Shown: piece by piece, positions 30,875 through 34,617 of the stretch
Layout of the letters: each line of letters starts with the position of its first letter
Position numbering within the stretch: the first letter of the stretch is position 1
NCBI GenBank assembly: GCA_031254635.1
Contig: JAIRUB010000144.1
Location: 1 to 34,617 of the forward strand
Direction of reading: 5' to 3'
Length of the DNA stretch: 34,617 nucleotides
Source: Prevotellaceae bacterium
GTDB lineage: Bacteria > Bacteroidota > Bacteroidia > Bacteroidales > UBA932
The notes under the pieces: model-generated
Database searches by the model: none
Told to the model about the DNA's origin: nothing
The model's input: the letters and a program-made list of their open reading frames with translations, nothing else
Translations under genes and position numbers: made by a program

Positions 30875-33800
30875 ATGAAACCTTTTGCTATAATACAAAA
30901 AAGTTTTACACGCTTATTTTCCTTATTGTTAATAGGCATGTTTACAATAACCGGTTTGTTTGCACAACGCCCGGTGGTGAATCATAATATTAGTTCAACC
31001 AGTCTGACTATAGCATCGTCATCCTTTGGCAACGATTACAACATTACACAAAATCCGGGCACAACCAACAACAGGATTGTTGTAAACTCCGGTTACCAGG
31101 GAACCATTACCTTGAGTGGGGTAAACATGACTAGTCCCAATTTTTCGCCTATTGATATTCAGGGGCGGAACAACCAGTCAAATTTAGACCCTGTTACTAA
31201 GGTTGGCATTATTTTGAATGGCCAAAACACGATTAGGTGTTCAAGCGATACCTATTGCGCTATTCAGGTAAACCAGGGAGCGCAGGTGCATTTCAGCGCT
31301 ATTGACCCGAACGACCATAATAGCGGCAAGTTAAATGTATCTACCAGTGCCAGCGGTGGCGGCGCTACAATTGGTAGCCCACATAGCGCTAATCAGGGAT
31401 CTGCAACGATACAATGCTCAACGGGGTCTGCAGGCACGGTAACACGCACGGCCGGAGGGAATATGATTTTTTCCAGTGGAATTATTGACGCTACAGGTTC
31501 ACAACACGGCGCCGGAATTGGCAGCGGATGGTATACCTACTACAATGGGATAATTATTATATATGGAGGTCATGTTACCGCTCGTGGAGGAATACATTCT
31601 GCCGGAATTGGCAGCGGATGCCCGACAGGTCACGGAGTTATCGCTTGTTATGCTCCGAATAGTTCAATAATCGCCCTGCCCCCGGCTACCATTACGGCAA
31701 CCACAGCCCAGACCGTTACCCCTCAGGCGCTTGGCGGAACGGCAAACGTTACCTACTTAAACGACCCAAACAAACCGCTTATCAGGGTATGTACCGAAGA
31801 TTTTGAGCAAGATGCAACCATTTACCTTGACCTTAAGGAAAATGCGAATATAGTAAACATATTTGCCATGCTGGGCATTGACTATGATTTATCCAATGTA
31901 AGACTTGGCAGAACAGATGCTTCGGGATTTTTGAATCTTCGTGGAGAGTTTCAGCAAAATACTACTTTCTATACCGATGCTTCCAGTACCAACCCTGCCC
32001 ACTTAGACCGTCCTTATATGCCCGTTGTAACTACGGTATCGGGATCCTCATCAACAGTGGTGGATATAGTGTTGCCCTTGTTGCTCACAAATATTTCGTT
32101 TACCGATTATCCCTCTACCCCGTTAGAGTTTGGTTATACACCTATGCAAGCCGAGGCTAACGCCTATCGTATAGAAATTAGTTATGACGATGCAGATCCG
32201 ATGCTTAATGTAAGATTCTCCTTACAGGATGGCCTACATTTTTCTCCGCTGAAGTTTTACGCTGCCGATGGTATAACACCCATTTCAGCTCCCACAAGTT
32301 TAACTAAGGGTATGGTGATTTTCATTAGTTGCCCTATTAACAACGGCGAGGATATAGGAAATTATTCAGATGTGCTGCTAATTAACGGCAATTACCAGGG
32401 TGTGGCCTTGCCGGGCTATATCCGCCGTGTAATCCAACAGCGCGTGGTTGTTAACGATAGCTATGCCAACAATCATATTAAGGTAACGGCATCGCCAAGT
32501 TCTTTCACGGTAACTTACCCCTCAACGTATTCGGTGGATCTAACGCTAAACATTGACCATACGGGAACAAGTATTGTTTATGACCCCTTAGATGTGGTTG
32601 CAAAATATTTAATTACTACCGAACCTAATTTTAATTTAGCGCTGGCGGCAAATCCTATCAATGGCCCCAATTGGAGTTTACTGAATATTCCGCAAACTAA
32701 TAATACCAATGCCGCAAAAACCGTATATTTCGAAAATATACCACAGGGTACTTATTACATCCACTGGTACGTTGAATCGGGAGAAGTGTATGCCCATAGC
32801 CTTGATGTTACTGACCCACCTGCCCTTTATGGAGGCTTTGGCCCCTATAGAGATGTTTTGGAGATTTGTGACGGCAAAGGCGTAAGCTTTACGACTGTAC
32901 CAACCGATGGTGGTACGCCAAGCTATCAGTGGTTTAAAAATGGTACGGCTATTCCCGGCGCCACTGCTTCAACTTACTACTATGTCCCTGCAGACGGCGA
33001 TGAGATTTATTGTAGAATGATTTCTACTGTTGCTTGCGCCAGTCCGGCCACTGTGTATTCGCAAGCCATACCTATAAAAGCAACCCCCTCGCCTGTGGTG
33101 AGCCTTGCAGCCTTGCCTTCGGAAGTATGTTCGGGAGGTTCCACAACCTTAACGGCTACAGTTACAGGTAGTACGACAACTGCGATGACTTATACCTGGT
33201 ATCGTGGTGCTACACAGTTGGGAGTAACCACAACAAACACTTATAATTTAAGTTCGCTGACCTTAACAGAGGACTATTCGGTAGCGGTTCTTAATGAGAA
33301 CGGCTGTACGGGCAGCGCTACGGTAACTATAACAGTATACGACTTGCCGGTGGTGAATATATCAGCCAATCCTACCGCTGTCTGTTATGGTGAGGCGTCA
33401 ACCTTGACGGCGACAGTAACAGGTGGTACTACACCATCGATGACGTACACCTGGTACAGAGAGGCGGCACAGTTGGGTACAACAACGGTAAATAGCTATA
33501 ATGTGAGTACGGCCGGCACCTATTTGGTAACGGTATTCAATAGCAATGGTTGTACGGCAACGAGTTCGCCTGTAACAATTACAGTGGTTCCAACTGTGGA
33601 TTTGAGTTCTACTTATTCAGACGTATCGGTTGTTGCCGGAACAGTCATAGGCCCCTTCAATGCAGCGGGCACCTTGACAGGCGCGAGTTGGACTAACAGT
33701 AACACAGCTGTGGGCTTGGGCGCTTCGGGCACCATGCCTATAGGCGCATTTACGGCAACCAATTCAACAAGCGCTCCGATATCGAGTACAGTAACGGTTA

Positions 33801-34617
33801 CACCTTATTATGTATTGAACGGGGAAACTTGTATCGGCACTCCTGCTACCTTTATCATAACAGTAATGCCTGCGAGCGGAATAGTAATTTTACCTGAGGC
33901 ACCGGCTCCTATATGCGTGGGTGGCACGGTAAATTTAGCGCCGAGTACGCCTACCTTGAATTTGGGTGTTTGTACGCTCATTGGCACCAGCGGCACATGG
34001 ACCTTGGATGGCACAGACTTTATACCTCCGCTTACCCTTAATGCTGACGGCACTTATGTCTTAGGATATAGGATTAATACCAGTTGCGGCATCTTCAGTT
34101 CAAATACGGTAACGGTAACGGTAAATGCCTTGCCGGTAGTGAACATAGCGGCCAATTCCCCGACAGTATGTAATGGCGGTTCGTCAACTTTAACAGCAAC
34201 AGTTACCGGTGGTACGACCACAGCAACGACATATACATGGTACAGCGGGGCTACGCAATTGGGTACAACAACAGTAAATGATTATAATTTAAGCCCGGTA
34301 ACGGCAACAGCAGCCTATTCTGTTACGGTAATAAACAGCAATGGTTGTACGGCAACGAGTTCGCCTGTAACAATTACGGTACATGATGTACCATCGGTAG
34401 GAGACTTGACTGTTCCTTCCGCCTTGTGTTCGGGCGATCAGCTGGATGTTCCTGTTCCAACGGTTCAAGATAATGGTACAGTGATAACCGATGAGTTTTG
34501 GACCTTTGGCGGCAGTATAATAACCATGCCCTACACCGTAGCGTATAGTGAGGATGGCAATATTTTATATTACAGTGCTGTTAATGCTTGCGGCACTACC
34601 CCCTCTGCCACGGTAGC
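30875..34617 (+). CDS. Large secreted repeat/adhesin-like protein, 3' end outside window
   Basis: This frame is absent from the ORF track because it has no stop before the window end: ATG 30875 (or 30869, ATGACTATG) opens at least 1247 codons. It starts with a signal peptide (SLLLIGMFTITGLFAQ). Residues about 30-300 form a beta-helix-like region with IILNGQNTIRCSSDTYCAI and repeated GAGIGSG motifs about 30 residues apart. A long beta-rich region follows. From about residue 664 there are Ig-like modules: EICDGKGVSFTTVPTDGG, PVVSLAALPSEVCSGGSTT, PVVNISANPTAVCYGEAST and PVVNIAANSPTVCNGGSST, each with a TYTWY or YQWF core. Such proteins usually end in a C-terminal T9SS sorting domain, which is not visible here. 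The 33808..34053 minus ORF is its shadow. Confidence 0.88.
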   Translation, partial: MKPFAIIQKSFTRLFSLLLIGMFTITGLFAQRPVVNHNISSTSLTIASSSFGNDYNITQNPGTTNNRIVVNSGYQGTITLSGVNMTSPNFSPIDIQGRNNQSNLDPVTKVGIILNGQNTIRCSSDTYCAIQVNQGAQVHFSAIDPNDHNSGKLNVSTSASGGGATIGSPHSANQGSATIQCSTGSAGTVTRTAGGNMIFSSGIIDATGSQHGAGIGSGWYTYYNGIIIIYGGHVTARGGIHSAGIGSGCPTGHGVIACYAPNSSIIALPPATITATTAQTVTPQALGGTANVTYLNDPNKPLIRVCTEDFEQDATIYLDLKENANIVNIFAMLGIDYDLSNVRLGRTDASGFLNLRGEFQQNTTFYTDASSTNPAHLDRPYMPVVTTVSGSSSTVVDIVLPLLLTNISFTDYPSTPLEFGYTPMQAEANAYRIEISYDDADPMLNVRFSLQDGLHFSPLKFYAADGITPISAPTSLTKGMVIFISCPINNGEDIGNYSDVLLINGNYQGVALPGYIRRVIQQRVVVNDSYANNHIKVTASPSSFTVTYPSTYSVDLTLNIDHTGTSIVYDPLDVVAKYLITTEPNFNLALAANPINGPNWSLLNIPQTNNTNAAKTVYFENIPQGTYYIHWYVESGEVYAHSLDVTDPPALYGGFGPYRDVLEICDGKGVSFTTVPTDGGTPSYQWFKNGTAIPGATASTYYYVPADGDEIYCRMISTVACASPATVYSQAIPIKATPSPVVSLAALPSEVCSGGSTTLTATVTGSTTTAMTYTWYRGATQLGVTTTNTYNLSSLTLTEDYSVAVLNENGCTGSATVTITVYDLPVVNISANPTAVCYGEASTLTATVTGGTTPSMTYTWYREAAQLGTTTVNSYNVSTAGTYLVTVFNSNGCTATSSPVTITVVPTVDLSSTYSDVSVVAGTVIGPFNAAGTLTGASWTNSNTAVGLGASGTMPIGAFTATNSTSAPISSTVTVTPYYVLNGETCIGTPATFIITVMPASGIVILPEAPAPICVGGTVNLAPSTPTLNLGVCTLIGTSGTWTLDGTDFIPPLTLNADGTYVLGYRINTSCGIFSSNTVTVTVNALPVVNIAANSPTVCNGGSSTLTATVTGGTTTATTYTWYSGATQLGTTTVNDYNLSPVTATAAYSVTVINSNGCTATSSPVTITVHDVPSVGDLTVPSALCSGDQLDVPVPTVQDNGTVITDEFWTFGGSIITMPYTVAYSEDGNILYYSAVNACGTTPSATV
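31511..31620 (+). repeat. 20-nt exact direct repeat, 90 nt apart, encoding AGIGSG
   Basis: GCCGGAATTGGCAGCGGATG occurs at 31511-31530 and 31601-31620. The 90-base offset equals 30 codons, marking a 30-residue structural repeat in the adhesin. A diverged copy (GATIGS) is encoded near 31360-31377. Confidence 0.8.
33542..34377 (+). repeat. 41-nt exact direct repeat in Ig-like modules of the adhesin
   Basis: An identical 41-base segment beginning AGCAATGGTTGTACGG lies at 33542-33582 and 34337-34377, coding for the module end SNGCTATSSPVTIT. Flanking DNA is similar but diverged, for example the module starts near 33345 and 34129. This nucleotide identity points to recent duplication or gene conversion between modules. 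Confidence 0.85.

Noticed and set aside
33808-34053. 81-aa minus-strand ORF at the window end
   Set aside because: It lies inside the open adhesin frame, which continues through it with Ig-like modules.

Overview
The window looks like a chromosomal segment of a Bacteroidota member, most likely order Bacteroidales. Three things support this: a complete type IX secretion core (porP/sprF-like, gldK, gldL, gldM, gldN), a recurring Bacteroidota -7 promoter element (TAnnTTTG) in front of many genes with no obvious Shine-Dalgarno sequences, and Bacteroidota-type families such as GldA, the GGGtGRT protein and a divergent formimidoylglutamase-like protein. No phage, insertion sequence or CRISPR array is visible.

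Bases 1-3450: the 5' part of a minus-strand SpmA/SpmB-type nucleoside-recognition membrane protein, clipped by the window edge and missing from the ORF track; a small secreted protein; a tRNA-Asn with its own promoter and terminator; then aroB and aroD (shikimate pathway) separated by a gap with interleaved inverted repeats. Bases 3450-11200: an unknown outer-membrane protein, an rbfA/FtsX-type permease operon divergent from trpS, a leucine-rich-repeat lipoprotein meeting trpS tail to tail, an ldcA-yraN pair, and a carboxypeptidase-regulatory-like secreted protein.

Bases 11200-18500: a pyruvate carboxylase/oxaloacetate decarboxylase-type carboxyltransferase whose biotinyl domain lacks the biotin lysine; an operon of ROK sugar kinase, small membrane protein and metallo-beta-lactamase-fold hydrolase; a gldA-like ABC ATPase without gldF/gldG; and a three-gene operon of a small outer-membrane barrel, a NifU-like scaffold and the GGGtGRT protein. 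Bases 18650-24490: a class A penicillin-binding protein divergent from topA, with a metal-site-degenerate ureohydrolase-fold protein directly behind topA.

Bases 24500-34617: the T9SS operon, ended by a strong terminator at 30232-30270, then about 450 bp of A/T-rich DNA holding GTTAA motifs phased at 10/20/10 bp, a TAAATTTG promoter and a leucine-rich 20-codon micro-ORF. Next come a 69-aa secreted protein and a very large secreted repeat protein that starts at 30875 and runs off the window. This adhesin-like gene is absent from the ORF track because its stop lies outside. It has a signal peptide, GAGIGSG-type repeats and several Ig-like modules, which makes it a plausible T9SS cargo encoded next to its own secretion machine. 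Its C-terminal sorting domain, which would prove this, is not in the window.
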